A DNA stretch of 64,000 nt from Branchiostoma floridae (taxonomy: Eukaryota > Chordata > Leptocardii > Amphioxiformes > Branchiostomatidae), in the NCBI RefSeq assembly GCF_000003815.2, contig NC_049986.1, positions 14,604,410 through 14,668,409 on the forward strand, in the 5' to 3' direction. The notes below the pieces were generated by a model, which saw nothing but the letters and a program-made list of their open reading frames with translations, was not told the origin of the DNA and did not search any database. Both the position numbers and the translations under genes were made by a program. Below are positions 26,901 to 41,900 of the stretch, one piece after another (the first letter of the stretch is position 1; each line of letters starts with the position of its first letter).

Positions 26901-29900
26901 GGTACACATAATTACATGTAGGTCCTAAAATGATATTCTATTCTGGTGATGGGCAATGTTTTCCATGGTTATAATTGGTGATGGTCTGATTACGAGGGTG
27001 TCCAGCCATGATATTTGAAATAAGTGATTAGACATTGATGTATTACTTTGTTTTTAATCCTGAAATCTTTTAAACATATCTGACATTGACAACATTTGTG
27101 TTTTTATAACAGGGTGTCACTTCCTTCTTTAAGGTTTCATGTGTACACAATCTTAACATGGGTCTATTTTACTTTCAGTGCTGTCTTCTGTTGGTGTTAA
27201 TGATTGTGGTGTAACACTTTCATTTGTACTTCTGTGCGGCTGTCTTCTTTTTTTCCTGTTGTCTGTCCACCATTCTGTGCAAAAGTTTTGTTGGTTTTGG
27301 AATCAAATGTACAACAAAGACCTATAAACTTATCAATGCACTCAATTTGGAAAAAGACTCGTCGTGAAGGATTTGGAATTTCCTAGTGCTCTTGATTACG
27401 TTTGTTGTGGAAAGATTGCTTGTTTAGGTCAATGTGAAATGCTTGTGATGGTGAAAAGGTTGGTTTAAAAGTTTTCCAACAAAACTTTAGCCATTTTTAG
27501 TGCACTGCATGTCGCCTCTCTGACTGTAACCACCTCTACAAACATTCAAGACAACATGCATGTATGGTTTAATGTAGGTCCACTGTGTGAGTCACCAGAT
27601 AACCTGTGCTACAATGGAGGAGTCTGCCAGGAGCAGCAGAATGGGAACTACACTACCTGTGTTTGCCGAGACGGGTGGGCCGGACCGCGGTGCACGGAGA
27701 GCCCCTGTGTCAGCGAACCCTGTATGAACGGAGCGACGTGTTTGAATGTCACCGGTGGATACCAATGCACATGTCCTGATGGTACAGTATTTTTCTTGTC
27801 TTCATTACAGACAGCAATGCATTTGCTGTCTTGTACATTACCCTTGTAATACTTGTCCTTCTGCAACACTTATCCTTTGTTAGCAAGCTGGAACTGTGTT
27901 AAAAGTATGATATTGCATTTTAACTTTTTTTTCACATTGCATTTGAACATTGATGTCATTGAAAAAGCATGGTTTCCCCAATATCATGGTGTCTGTATTT
28001 ATGTCATGGTATATGTGGATATTGAGATATTTGACAGCATACCATAGTTTCTTTCTTTTGAAGAGTTCATGATATTCATTAGTAAGTGGTTAGTATATGT
28101 GATTGTTACCTCATAGAGCTTTCATGAATCTGAAATGATCTTGAGGTCCACTGTTGTATGTTGTTGCAGGCTTTGCTGGCGTGAACTGTGAAATCAACAT
28201 TAACGAATGTGCCACTGCACCATGCAAAAATGGTGGTCAATGCACAGACAGCATCAATGGAGTGATCTGCAACTGTGACGGTACTGGGTACGAAGGCCCC
28301 TTCTGCCAGAGCGACGTGAACGAGTGCAACAACGATCCGTGTCAGAACAGTGGAACCTGTTTCAACCGCCCCGGTGGCTTCACCTGTCAGTGTGCGCAGG
28401 GTTGGGACGGTGACGTTTGTGATAACGAGCTTGACGAATGCATCTCGGACCCATGTCAGAATGGCGCCACCTGCGAGGACCGGCAGGGGTCGTACTTCTG
28501 CAACTGTGTGTCGGGATTCGAGGGGACCAACTGTGAGACCAGCCAGGCTTGTCAGGCGCAGCCCTGCAACCCAGAGGAGGACTGTTTTCCAGAGGGTTTA
28601 AACTATCGTTGTGAGTGCAAGCCAGGCTATGACGGTGGGTGGTACTCAGTTATATTATTGCACACCTGTCATGAAGCTAGCTGATATTTGATTGGTTATT
28701 TGGATTCAATACAGTAACAGTACATAAAAGAATCTATATGTACATCTGTATGACAATTGTTATTTAGTCATCTTTTTCTCCTTTATTTTAGGTAATTTCA
28801 ACTCCGCTTAATTTTTCTGAGGATAGTGCTTTTCCAGCTTAACACATTAAGTTATGCATGTCAGTTGCAGTAGATGTAACTAAAGTTTTGTTAGTTGTCA
28901 ACAAGCTGTGTAGATGACATGTACAAATTCAATCATGTTGTAGAAACAAACATTTTATTTACACCTTTACATAGGGTCTGCAGGTAACTGCAGGGATATT
29001 GATGAGTGTGCGAGTAATCCGTGTCGTAACCGTGGCACCTGTAACAACTACATTAACTACTACAACTGCTCCTGCCGTGATGGCTACAATGGTTACAACT
29101 GTGAGTTCACTGACGAGTGTGTCCTGAGGCCCAACTACTGCAGGAATGGGGCAACATGTCGGGACTTAACGGTTTGTTTTGTTCAATTTGGCATCGTGTT
29201 TAATTTTAGATTAGTAATGTAGTATTTTGTCATTTTTTGGCTTTATGTTACATTGGTTATGTAGGTACCATGGGGTAGGAAGGAGTATTTTATCAACAGG
29301 TCATGATCATTGACTACTCTGCTTAGATATGTCAGATGTTCTCTAAGTAAAATTATTTTATTCCTGTTGTCGTACAGCCTCTTGATGTGGGTTGGATAGC
29401 CAAATGAATGCACAATGATAAAGCATTTATGTTATACTCATTTGTTTTCATTCCTTTCTACAGGCGTCCTTCGAGTGCATCTGTGCAGTTGGGTTTACAG
29501 GAGAAGACTGCTCAGAGAACATTGATGACTGCGCCCAGCACAACTGTCAGAATGGTGCAACATGTATGGACCAGATCAACGATTACACGTGTAACTGTCT
29601 GCCTGGGTTTGAAGGTCAGTTTCACATTGACTTCAAAGATTCTTGAATCTAAAACTGAGAAATAATTTGCATAATGATCACAGTATCTGGCAAAGGTTGC
29701 TGTGGTACACACATTTCATCATTTCTGTTCCATTCAGTTCAATTCAGTTGAATTATAAAGGTGACACCACAGTTGCCATGAGTTCCTGTTGAGCACGTTC
29801 GTTCGAGCACAATAGAGCAAAGCTCATTGACCTGAAGTTCTGTGTCCTCAATAAGTCACTTGCTAAATTAGATGAAAGAAAGATGATCAGGCTTGAGAGG

Positions 29901-32900
29901 CTCCTCTGGTTGCCATTGCAGTACCCTTCTAGCCATTTCTTCATATACTATGTACTAGTAATTTATCACATACACAACAAATACAAATCTGTAGCTAATA
30001 GTATGTTGTCCTGATGTCTACTCACGACTTAATGATATGCATTTGACTTCTGTAGACATGATTTTAAGATACTGAATTCCCCTTTATCCTACAGGCGACA
30101 GATGTCAAACCAACATTGATGATTGCAGCCCTGACCCCTGTGAGAACAGTGGCACCTGCACTGATCTCGTCAATGACTACAGATGTGAATGTACAACGGC
30201 CTGGGCAGGCAAAAACTGCACTCAGGTAACGCATTCTTTTTTACATGCTTCTTCAGGTTAGCAATAAAAAGTTAGTTACGGCTGCATAATGCTGTACCTG
30301 ATGGTTAGTTAGGACAAACAAAGAAACCCAAATAACTGGATAGTTGCAAAAGATGACTAGGGAAGTATGTGTAAGGCTATCCTAGTGGGACTGGATGCAT
30401 CCCAACAGTTTAGCGACAGACTCTAAGCTGCTTTACTCTTACCACAAATTCTGAGGTGTAAAACACTTTGGATTTAAAAACACCCCCGTACTTCATTGAC
30501 TTCAATTGTATGGTTGCCTGTGCAGGAGAATCGGTGTGAAGTGCCGACGCCTGTTGTCTGCACGGATGGGAAGGTGTGTTTTATATCAGAAGATGGACTT
30601 GGTACTGACTGTCAGTGTCCCCTGGGCTTCACTGGAGTCAACTGTGCTGACAACATCAACGAATGTGACCCGGACCCCTGTCAGAACAATGCTACCTGTA
30701 TTGATGGGATCAACAAATTTGTCTGCAACTGCACCAGTGGTGAGTGACTTGTGTGCAATCAACTCTTCTCTACTTTGCCTTTGCTATTTTCTTGGGCCGT
30801 GGTGCCGGTAAAATTTTCATTTTCATATTCATTTTCCAATCGGTCCAACATCCGGTCTACTGAATTTTTTCAGTTCCATTTTTTCTGGACTGGTCCAACA
30901 AGAAAAAATGTTTTTATACGTACCCAGCTCTAGCGATCCCCACTACTTTTTTCACTTTAACATTTTCTGCAGGTTGATGTTTGAAAATTAAGAGCAAGAA
31001 AAAAACAGTCCTGTAGTCTGTAAAAAGCGTTAAGACTCAAACCTAGCCAGAGTCATATTGTGTTAATGTTTTCTATCCTTTATTTGTTCAGGCTGGCAGG
31101 GAGTGACCTGTGAGGAAGACATTGATGAGTGCAATCCGTCGCCATGCCAACACGACTCCGTCTGCGTCAACACCGAGGGAAGCTACGACTGCTTCTGCCG
31201 TCAGGGCTACCACGGGAAGAACTGTGAACTGGACATCAACGAGTGTTACTCTGAGCCCTGCCAAAATGGCGCCACGTGTCAGGACCTCATCGCTGAAGCC
31301 AAGTGCACCTGTGCTCCAGGCTACACGGGGGTCTGGTGCGAGAGGGAGATTTTGGAGTGCGACTCCAACCCGTGTCAGAACGGTGCGACGTGTATCGACC
31401 TCATCGCCCGGTACAACTGCTCGTGCATGCCGGGCTGGGAGGGGGTGAACTGTGAGCAGGAGGTGGATGAGTGTGAGAGCAGTCCATGTCTGAACGGGGG
31501 ACAGTGCACCGACCTGTTCAACAAGTAAGGAATATTTATTTTTTTTATTTGCTGAAAACATACAAGATGTGGGTAAGAACATGTACATTCTGGCATCTAT
31601 TTCAATGGCAGTGATTGCTATTATTGGGCTTAACACTGCACAATGGGCAAAATGTTCATGTTTGCCATGTTATTTTTAACATTAATGTTAAACCTTTAAT
31701 CTTTCAGCCTTAAGTTAATGTCGTCTTTCAAATCTGTATGGCTTAAAAGCTGTCTTGTTCTCAAGTGATTATGTGTCAACATCAGCAATTTTGATATCAA
31801 ATATAATGGGCTCTAAATTCTAACTTAAGTTCACTTCTTTTCCTCCAGCTACACCTGTAATTGCAGCAACACTGGTTTTGTGGGGTACGACTGTGAGGTG
31901 GAGATCAGGGAGTGTGACTCCAGCCCCTGCCAACATGGCGGCATCTGCAATGATCTCATCAACTACTACAACTGCTCATGTTACGATGGGTTTGAAGGCT
32001 ACAACTGTGAGACTGACATCGATGAATGCGCATCAGATCCATGTCAAAATGGAGCCACGTGTACGGAGAATTCTGCAGGTGGAAACACCAACTGGCCCAA
32101 CGCTGGAGGGTACACGTGTACTTGTGTTCCAGGCTATGCTGGGGACAACTGTGAAACTGACATCAACGAGTGCGATTCCGATCCATGTCAGAATGGAGCG
32201 ACATGTAATGACTTGATCAACATGTACACTTGCGACTGCGTGCTAGGATTCAGGGGAATAAACTGTGAAGAGAATATTGATGAGTGTACGGAGTACGGCG
32301 GCAACCCGTGTCAGAATGGGGCTGTGTGCATGGATGGAATCAATGACTACAGCTGTTTATGCACACCGGGACTGGGTGGGAAGAACTGTTCTGTAACGCT
32401 GATCGGTTGCAACGTGAATGGTTGTGAAAACAACTCCACCTGCGTTCCATACCTGCAAGACGAAGCGACAGACACACACAACTACACCTGTAACTGTGAT
32501 AATGGCTTCGTGGGCCGCAACTGCGAGAAAGTCACAACTCTTTCGTTCGATGGAAGCGGGTATATAACAGTCCCTCCGCAAACTGGCCCCACTGTTACAT
32601 TGCAGATCAGGTTCAGAACCACATTACCCTCTGGCGTTCTGGCTTTCGTTGGGGAAGCAAATCACCATGGCATCTTGGAGATTGTTGATAACAAGATACA
32701 GCTGACCCACTTTAACGGTTCTGTGAAGAGAAGTGTTGAAGTCAACAAGGTCATCAGTGATGGTGAATGGCATGACGTAACTGCTAGAATCGTTGAGAAC
32801 GGTACCATGTCAGTATGTGTTGATGGCTCTAACTGTAATGACGGTAACGTTGGTCAGACAGTAGATTTTGGAGACCTGAATGTTGGTGGAGTTGACAATG

Positions 32901-35900
32901 CTTTACTTGCTCTGACAACATCTCGTAAAAACTACGTAGGCTGTGTAGAGGATATTGTTAGGGATGGCCATGCTATTGTAGCCGCAGACTACGTTTCTGG
33001 ATCCATCGCTGAGGGATGTGATCGTAAGGATCAGTGTAATCCGGATCCGTGCTCTGGGAAGGGCGTGTGTACAGACGAGTGGATCCAGTACACATGCGAG
33101 TGTGAGCGGCCCTACACTGGAAACAATTGCAACTACAGTAAGTGCAGCATACTTTTTTGTCTTCTAAGAGCACATGTATGTGGTTTTCACAATGTTTTGG
33201 TTTAGTATTTTGTAAACCTGCAGTTCTTTCAGCTGTACTAGTCAATTGCTAGACTGTCATTTTGAATGTTCGAATCAATAAAAACCAAATCATCATTTCA
33301 TGATCCTGATTCACTAAATGGTTTTCTGTTATCTTTATTTCACAGCCTTGAGTACAGGAACCTTCAGCAATGAAGAGCTGAGCAGTTTTGCGAACTTCGT
33401 GGTTCCTCGCAGTGGTAGCGACCCATTCAAGGTTTCCATGTTCTTCCGGACACGAAAACCGGATGGTTTGTTGATGTTTACCGGAGAGCCAGGAATCGGT
33501 CCTGAAACACCACCTGTAGATGCCAACTATGTCGCAGGTTTGTTCCTCTTTTTGCCTCCGCCAAAGTTTACTTCTAGGTGGTCCTGGAAGATGAACATTA
33601 GAGCTAAAAAGATTAGTATTTCTCTAAGTAAGATATATAAACTGTTGTAAAGGATACCTGAAAAAAATACTAACATATGTGCATGTAACTACCAGCCATT
33701 GAAGGCTTGTGTTTGGTTCAGTGCATCCATGCTGTTGAATTAGTCAGATCAAAAAGTATTGCTAAATTCTGTTCTTACATAAAATAGGAAAGTCAGTTCT
33801 GGATACTACTACAGTAACTACTGCTATTTGCTCTGAAATTGTGTAGCGTTGAACCCTGATTCCACTTTTGTGTCGTGTGTTTGGCTGTCATACACATGTA
33901 TGTCATTGAGTAAAGTCATATGTTTTCTACATTTTCAGTGCAACTTGTCAATGGAAGAATCCGTGTGGATGTAAAGGAGGTGGGTGAAACAGCCAACCAG
34001 CCTAAGAGCTACACCCTTGGTGGAAGGCTGGCAGACGGAGAGTTCAAGTTTGTGGATGTGTCGATTGATGGAGAGAGCATGTATATCAACGTGAATGACC
34101 AAGTCAGCAATACAATCACACTGGACAATGCTCCGAACTTACCAGGAGGTGTCTTGTATGTCGCTGGTATGGACTTCCAAAACCCAGAGAATCTGGGTCT
34201 TTCCACCACTGAGCCATTCAAGGGGTGTATCCAGGATTTGCGGTACAACGAAACACGACTTGACTTCTACCCGCTGGCCATACCTGGCTTCCAGCTCGAC
34301 TCTCCCTCCCTGCCATCTACTGGCCTCAGTAATGTTAACAACACCTGTGTGAGTGACGACACCTGTGCTAGTGGCCCCTGCACCAACGGCGGCGTCTGCA
34401 CAGTGACGTGGAATGACTTTGAGTGCAACTGCCCTGTAGGTTTCACTGGGAAGAATTGTTCTGAGACCGATTTCTGCGTCTCCAATCCGTGTCCCTCCAA
34501 CTCCACCTGCAACAACCTGGATGATGGGTTTGAATGTGAGTCTTAGTCCTTGTGGATAAAGATGACTGGTTAAATAGTGCTGACAGCTAGATTTGCAAAG
34601 GTTATGTGTGACAGGCTGTTCAGTGTGTTACATTTGTAACTGCTATAACCAGCTGCTGCAGCAAAGAGCAGGCATGTTAAGCTGTTTTACCAGCTATATA
34701 GATGTAGATACAGATACAGGTGTCCCTGAAATTGTGTCACTTATGTATTTTCAGTCAATAGCAAAATTCAGTATCATATGGAAAAGGATCATAAGTCATA
34801 TTATGTATGTCATATTAGTTATGCACACATGTTCAGGTTTGAAGGAGGCATGCTCGGTTAATAATATACAGCATACTTTCTATCATAAATAGGCTGAAAC
34901 AAAGTTTGCAAGTTAATCAGGATAATGCAAATGAGTTAACATGAATATACACTTACTATCAAAATGTTATTTTGTTCCTTCATAAATAAAAACATCTGTA
35001 CTTTTACCAGGTCTTACATCAGCCACCTTTGACAGAGACATGCTAGAGTACAGCACCAGCCCCAGTTTCACTGCCATCGACAACACCCTCCAAGTCAGCT
35101 TCCGCACCAGAGACACAGATGCTCTTCTACTTCGAGCCTCGGGTGGTTCCACAACTGTTCAGTTGGAAATTGTGAGCGGGAACGTCCGCTTCACCTACAA
35201 CAGCGCACCTTCTGCTGAGGCAAACTTTGACGTCAGCGACGGAGAATGGCACACAGTGGAAGTCTCATTCCTGGGCACCGTTGCCCAGCTTACTGTGGAC
35301 AATGGTGCTGAAAATGCTACAGCAAACATGGGGCAGGCTGCTCCAAACTTCGACGAATTTGCAGGGCAAGACACCATCCAAGTTGGTAGCCAAGGTGGGC
35401 AGGGATATTTCAAGGGTTGTATGGAGAATCTGCGCGTGGGTGGGGTCCTCCTGCCTTTCTTTGAGTCCTCACAGATCCTGACTAACGCCTCTAAGAAATT
35501 CAACCTTAAGTCAGCCAGCAGTATCACCGTCGGCTGTACGAGCGACGATGTTTGTGGGCCACAGCCTTGTGTCAACGGCGCTACCTGCGCTGACATCTTC
35601 AACGACTACAACTGCACCTGCGTGCCAGGATACTCTGACAAGAACTGCAGTACCAACATTGACGAATGCGCATCAGGCCCTTGCCAAAATGGAGCCACCT
35701 GTCAGGATGCCATCAATGAGTACTCCTGCGACTGTGTGCCTGGATACGTAGGGGATCACTGTGAGACAGAAATCAACGAGTGTGACTCCAGCCCTTGTCA
35801 GTTCAACTCCACGTGTATCGACCTGGTCAACGCCTTCTTCTGCAACTGCACCACCAACTACACTGGGGAAGTCTGTGAGGTTAACGTAAGTTTGGCCAGT

Positions 35901-38900
35901 CATAGGATCCTTGCTACTTCTTTGTTTTGTTTGCAGCTGATGTGTTTGGGGCTTTTGATAACTGAAAATAATAAGATGTTACTTATATTGCATTAACTCA
36001 AAGTTCAACTGCCTTTTTTTAGTTTGAGCTTGGTAGCTACCTTGACTTTGATCATTTTGACACCTTCTTGCTCCAATGCTTAGTAAATGAATTGCTAATA
36101 AAAGATGCATTGATAACGTACACTTGTGCTATATACACTAGGAAAAGTAAGACACATCTTTTGCATTAACAGTTGGCCTTACCTGTTGTAGTAAGGGTGG
36201 TGTTGCAGTAACAAAGGCTGATAAACACTTGTGTATTGAATGTGCAAAACTGACAGACAGCTCTTGCTCTTTTGGAAATCTGGCTGTGTTGAGTTTGCAC
36301 TAGCTAATGAAAACTGATGCCCATAAATGTGCAAGACTGATCATTAGGCAACAGATTTTGTGTGACAACTGATGAAGCCTGGCTGTTGCATGACAATGGA
36401 GCTTTGTTGCGACACTTACAGATCTTTGAGAGATGCGATGCTGGGCCTTGTCAAAATGGAGCTACATGTAATGATCTCAACATTACTGCAACTAACAAGG
36501 TATGAGTTGTTTTTTTAACCAAATGATAAAGAAAGGTTGAAGCTGGAAATTTACGTGCTGCTTTATTTATCAAAGACTTGAAATGATGATACAGTGTATG
36601 AGTAAGAAATTAGTCCTGTTGATCTTTACCCACACAGTAAGATAACCCCAGTTTTGAGTACTACTTGTGTAAGCTTGATACGTTATTAAGGTGCCATGAG
36701 TTAAAGCCTGATTTGTAATATTAAATGTAGCTACTGTAAATGCATTTAAGTTTGCGGGCATTTAATTTCGCAGTAGCGGGAAACAGGGCTTTTCACGGTG
36801 GTTTTATTTTCGCGGTAGCACCATAGACTGCAGTGTAATACCATAATAGAAAAATAATCGCGGTGGTTTTAAGTTTGAGGTGAAGTGGTCACCGCAAAAT
36901 CCGCAAACATTAATCCACCGCGAACATTTCTGCGTTTACAGTATATCTGTGGAACATATGCCAGATGTAATATTAATCTGTTGTGGGTTTTTATTGTACC
37001 GTACAATAGAAACTGGCCAAAGAAAATTAGCAAGAGAACGATTTAATTTCGACACAGTTATGAAGACTGAAACTGTGAGCTTGTTACCTTCCCCAGGCTG
37101 CATTTGAGTGTATCTGTCCCCCTGGCTACGAGGGTAAGCTGTGTGACCAGGAGATTGACTACTGCGCAGGTGATCCCTGCCAGTTTGGGGCCACCTGCTC
37201 CAACAACAGGCAAATCTTTGACTACGAGTGTGCCTGTGTGCCGGGGTACATGGACAAGAACTGCAGCACCAACATTGATGAGTGCGCTTCCGACCCATGT
37301 GAGAATATGGCAACGTGCACGGATCTTGTCAATGGCTACACGTGCCAGTGTACTGAAGGTATGTGTGTGATGTAAAATGTCTACAAAGAATTTTGTGGGG
37401 CTGAATTTGTGCATCATTGCACCAGCTGATTTGTTAATGGATGACCAGCCAGATAGTCACTCAAAAACGACTTGGTGGTGAACTATTTTGGATGTTTTTT
37501 AATGATCTATGAAGTGTCCATAACATGACATTTCAATCTTTTATCAATACCTGGTCTTAAGATATGGCCATAAATTCATTAGCTTTCTATTCTGTATTCT
37601 GTGGTGTTCTAACTTAACTCTGTTGTCACTGTTTCTTCCAGGATGGAATGGAACAGAATGCAATGTTGACATTGACGAGTGTTTGACCATAACCTGTGAG
37701 AACAATGGCTCCTGTGAGAACCTGCCAGGGTCGGTCAAGTGCAACTGTGCCGAGGGATACGAAGGTAATACTCATTTTTCTGCAATATCAACAGTTTCTG
37801 TCTGTGCCAAAGAAAATATATATTACTGTGCTCAAACTGGCCTTACATGAATTATGTCCTCTTTCAAAACACATTTGAAATATAGTTTGACAAGATGATA
37901 TGATTAGTGCAAGGCCAGTGTTTTGGGGTGCTTTTTATAGGGATCTCGTTGCATACAAATGGGAATTATTTTGAGGCTCCTAAAATTTTCATATGTACTT
38001 CTGACTTCTGAAAGCATTTCAGCACAAAGAGCAGTGAAGGTGAAACTGTCAAGTGGCAGTGAATGTCTATATTGACTTTCTTGTCTACAATTATATGTTA
38101 ATGTCCTTGTCATTGTTAATCTTCACTTGTACTGCACACTACATCGACAGGCACCCATTGCGAATTCCGTAGTTGTGAGGAGGGCCATTGTATGAACAAT
38201 GGTAGCTGTAGAATGACTCATCGGGGCAGGGTCTGTGTGTGTGCCGACGGGTTCCCAGGTAAAATCAAACCGAGGCCACGGGCCTTACCAAAAGTTGGTC
38301 AAACGTTCCTGTTTCTCACCCCTCAGTTTTTAAACCTTTGTTTCCTTGGTTTGGAATCCGTTGTTCAAGTTTTACTGAAGTGTTCGTGTCCGATGTGTTG
38401 TGTAAGAGGTGTGAGTGACAACAGTTGTGGTGACTGCACAGCCCCTGTCCTTCAATAAATCACTTTTTATAATCAATGTTGGGTTAAAATACAGGCTAAT
38501 TACAAGTCTGTCATTAATTTTAAGTATTTTGTAAGGTTCTAGATGCATTTCTGACTTAATTTTGTTGTTGCCTAGTTTATCATTACTAGTAACATTCCCT
38601 CATATGAATGGTGCATGCTGTAAGACTCTAGAATTTGCCTAGCAATTATATAGTGTCTTATGCAGCAACCACTTAGCATATATGACATCACAGTGTGCAT
38701 GATGCTTAGAATTTAAGAAGACTTATACCTTGTAATGTTTTCTCCTAAGGTTATGTGCTTTTTTAAGATTAAGGACATTCCTTTTAAACATGCATGAAAA
38801 CTCTTTTTTTTTCAGTCATAGATTTGGATGTACTGCCATTGATATTAGTTTTGGTTTTTGTCTGACTGTCGTTTTTAGCAGTTGCATGAAGCAGATGCAA

Positions 38901-41900
38901 GGCGTTGCATGGCATGCATGGGTGTTCTGTTATTGAGCAACATGAACAGTACATGTATAACCAACATGTATTCTTTCTTGTGTTGTATTCTAGGATACAA
39001 TGAATGTATTTTAAGGAAACAAAAACTCCCTCACAAAGAACCTTTATTGTGGGAAGAAAAACTAAACGGGTTTCTTCAGTCTAAAAATGATGTCTTGAGG
39101 TTTGACGGGAGATTTTGTTCCTATTATAAGCAATGGGAAATAAGTGGTGGATTATTTGATCAATGATGTCATCACACCTACCCTTTCGTCCTCTTGTAGG
39201 CGACCGATGTGAACTTGACATAGACGAATGCAACACAACCTTCCCATGTCAGAATGGGGCCGCGTGTAACAACTCAGTTGGAACTTACACATGTGACTGT
39301 ACCCTGGGCTACTCCGGGCACGACTGTGACGTGCCTGTTTGTAGCGGTGACGTGTGTCTGTATGGTTCGACCTGTATGACAAACTCGACTCATTGGCTAT
39401 GCCTTTGTGGCGAGGGTTACCAAGGTATGCTTGGAAGGAATATGGTGACCTTGACATTGACAGTGGTTAACACCCAGGTGATGAAGATTGCTGTGTCATT
39501 TAGAACACTCCATTCTAACTCCAGGGGGAGGACAGTCAGATAGCATCTGTAAAACGTAAAAACAAAAAATAAAAGTGAAATGAAAGAGACAATGGATGAC
39601 ACGTCTGTCACCTTACTCAGGTGGTTGACTGGTTGTACTTCACACTGCAACTAGGTGTTGCTGCTGCCTTATGAAGAATTTGGTCCCTATTTGTCTTCAT
39701 CCTCCCTCATCACTGTACAATTTTGTTATCCAGTGAATTACCAACCTTATGAAATTATTCATGAACATTTATCCTAAAGAAAGATGTGCCCAATTTTTCT
39801 ATCTATATTTTGATGAAAAGGGTACAGAATAAGAACTGGCACAATCAAGCAAACAATTAGATCACAGCAATCCTCGTCACCCACTGTTATGTGGTGATAA
39901 CTTGGAGATAACCCTGTGGTGTTGGTCCCTGCATGGTGTTCAGTGCATGCCGGTGCATGTGGTCTTTCTAATGTATTCTCAGTAACATTTATTTACTAGG
40001 AGCATGTTGTTTGAGACGTTTTGGTGTAGGATTAGCATGTGTAGGAAACCCTCTTGCATACTGTATCTAGATTTTGTATTTCAGCTTCCCCTTAATGCAT
40101 GCAGTGATTTGTTTTATTATCAGACCACAGCCAAGTAGATATCTATGATAAACAGATGAATGGGTACTGCACACTGTACATGGACATCAGTGCATTTATC
40201 CTGTATATCCTTACTGTCCTTGCCACATGCACATATCTGTAGACATAGTACAAAATGCAAGATGCCCTTGTGCCAGAACTCCATTTGGCATGAATATGTC
40301 ACGAGTAGTGTAACGTTATTCATCTCACGACGTTGTGAGAAATGTCAGGTATCCACAGTACATTGTATGATTATCTGAAAACATTTGTCTTTTGATACAT
40401 TTAAGGTTTTCATGTACAGTTACTGACAATATATGTACATGTTGTACTGTCTTGTCCCAGGCCTGCGTTGTGATGAGGATTTTGACGAGTGTCAAACCTC
40501 TCCCTGTGAGCGCAGTGCCCCATGTAATAACACGTTCGGCAGCTACGAATGTCTCTGTCCGCTTGGCTATGCCGGTCAGAACTGCTCTGACCCAAGGTGC
40601 ACACCAGATCTGTGCGCTAATAACGCTACCTGCAATGACTCAGGCTCTGACTGGGTCTGTTACTGTGAGGAAGGGTTTGAAGGTGAGCTGTGCCTCCCAT
40701 CTGGCTGTTCTTCTGCACTCTTTAGTTTGGTATGGCTGTGTTGGTGATTTACTACCATGTAGTAGTTCATTTCTTTCCTTTACTGCCCAATATTTGTTGG
40801 CTCACAGCAATTAGTTTTGTCTCTGTTGGCATGGCCGTATTGGTGGTTTCCTTCTTGGTTTTGCATAACAGCTTTTGCTAAATTTTAAACTTTGCTTTGA
40901 GTAAAATATGTATGCTGTCATTGGAAGCCAATCTTGGAACAGCAGTTTGTCTCTTATTCCGTCACTTTTGCAGGCTAGGCACAAATGTTCCTTTATTTCT
41001 GTGCATTTCTTCCCCTGCCCTCAGTCTGATATCTTTTGATATTGTGGTCAACGCTTAGCTTGGTTTCAGCATTTGTTAGATGTTGCTGCTTTCTCTGTTT
41101 TAGTTGCTGATAGTTGCTGCATGGCCTTCAACCATCTTTTTATAAGAGTGCTATTTCCCAAAAGTAATGTATGAAAAAGTTAGCTCATTGTTAGATTTCA
41201 TTATGCTGTACAGATTTGACTTCAACTAATTACAATCATATCATATTAAATGTGTGAAAATTTTCACCCCTCATATTACAGGAATGCGATGCAATGAAGA
41301 CATAGATGAGTGCATGAGCTCTCCTTGTGAGAATGGTGCTCATTGCAATAATATCTATGGCAGTTTCCAGTGTATTTGCCCCCTGGGGTACACAGGACAG
41401 ACCTGTGAGACCCCCCAGTGTACGGCAGACTTGTGTGCAAACAATGCCACCTGTAACGACACTGGCACTGCCTGGGTTTGCCATTGCACTGAAGGGTTCG
41501 AAGGTGAGGGTGCAGTAGTTAGTTATCCCTGCATGAACTGGACTGGCATGTCTTACCTACATGTAGAAATGCATGTTATTTCATGTCTCCCATTAGAGAC
41601 AAAAGATCTTATTGATAGTTCTTTTGGCACTACGTCATCGGACTTACAGCGGTTTTGTTTTGAAATGCCAGAAATATCTTCATTTGTTTCCTAGTACTTA
41701 GTGAGAAGTGTGCATGTCCCTTATGTAGAAACAGTGTGCCTTTTGTATTGTCCTGTTCTATGGAAATGTATTGCATTCAAATGTATTTTGTTAATTTGTA
41801 ACTTTCCATTTGTGTTGGACTTTGTTGGTTGGTTGGTTTGTAGTCTTTCCTTTGTAGTTGATTCTCATTGAACACCTAGGTTCTTCAATGATTTGGGGAC

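Noticed and set aside
31088..31636. A 182-codon minus-strand frame opposite CRUMBS EGF 13-17
   Set aside because: It is the mirror image of the EGF-coding exon, whose codon pattern keeps the antisense frame open.
39421..39543. Read-through of the EGF-pair exon past 39424
   Set aside because: A GT donor in phase 1 at 39425 and loss of EGF cysteines afterwards show that it is intron.
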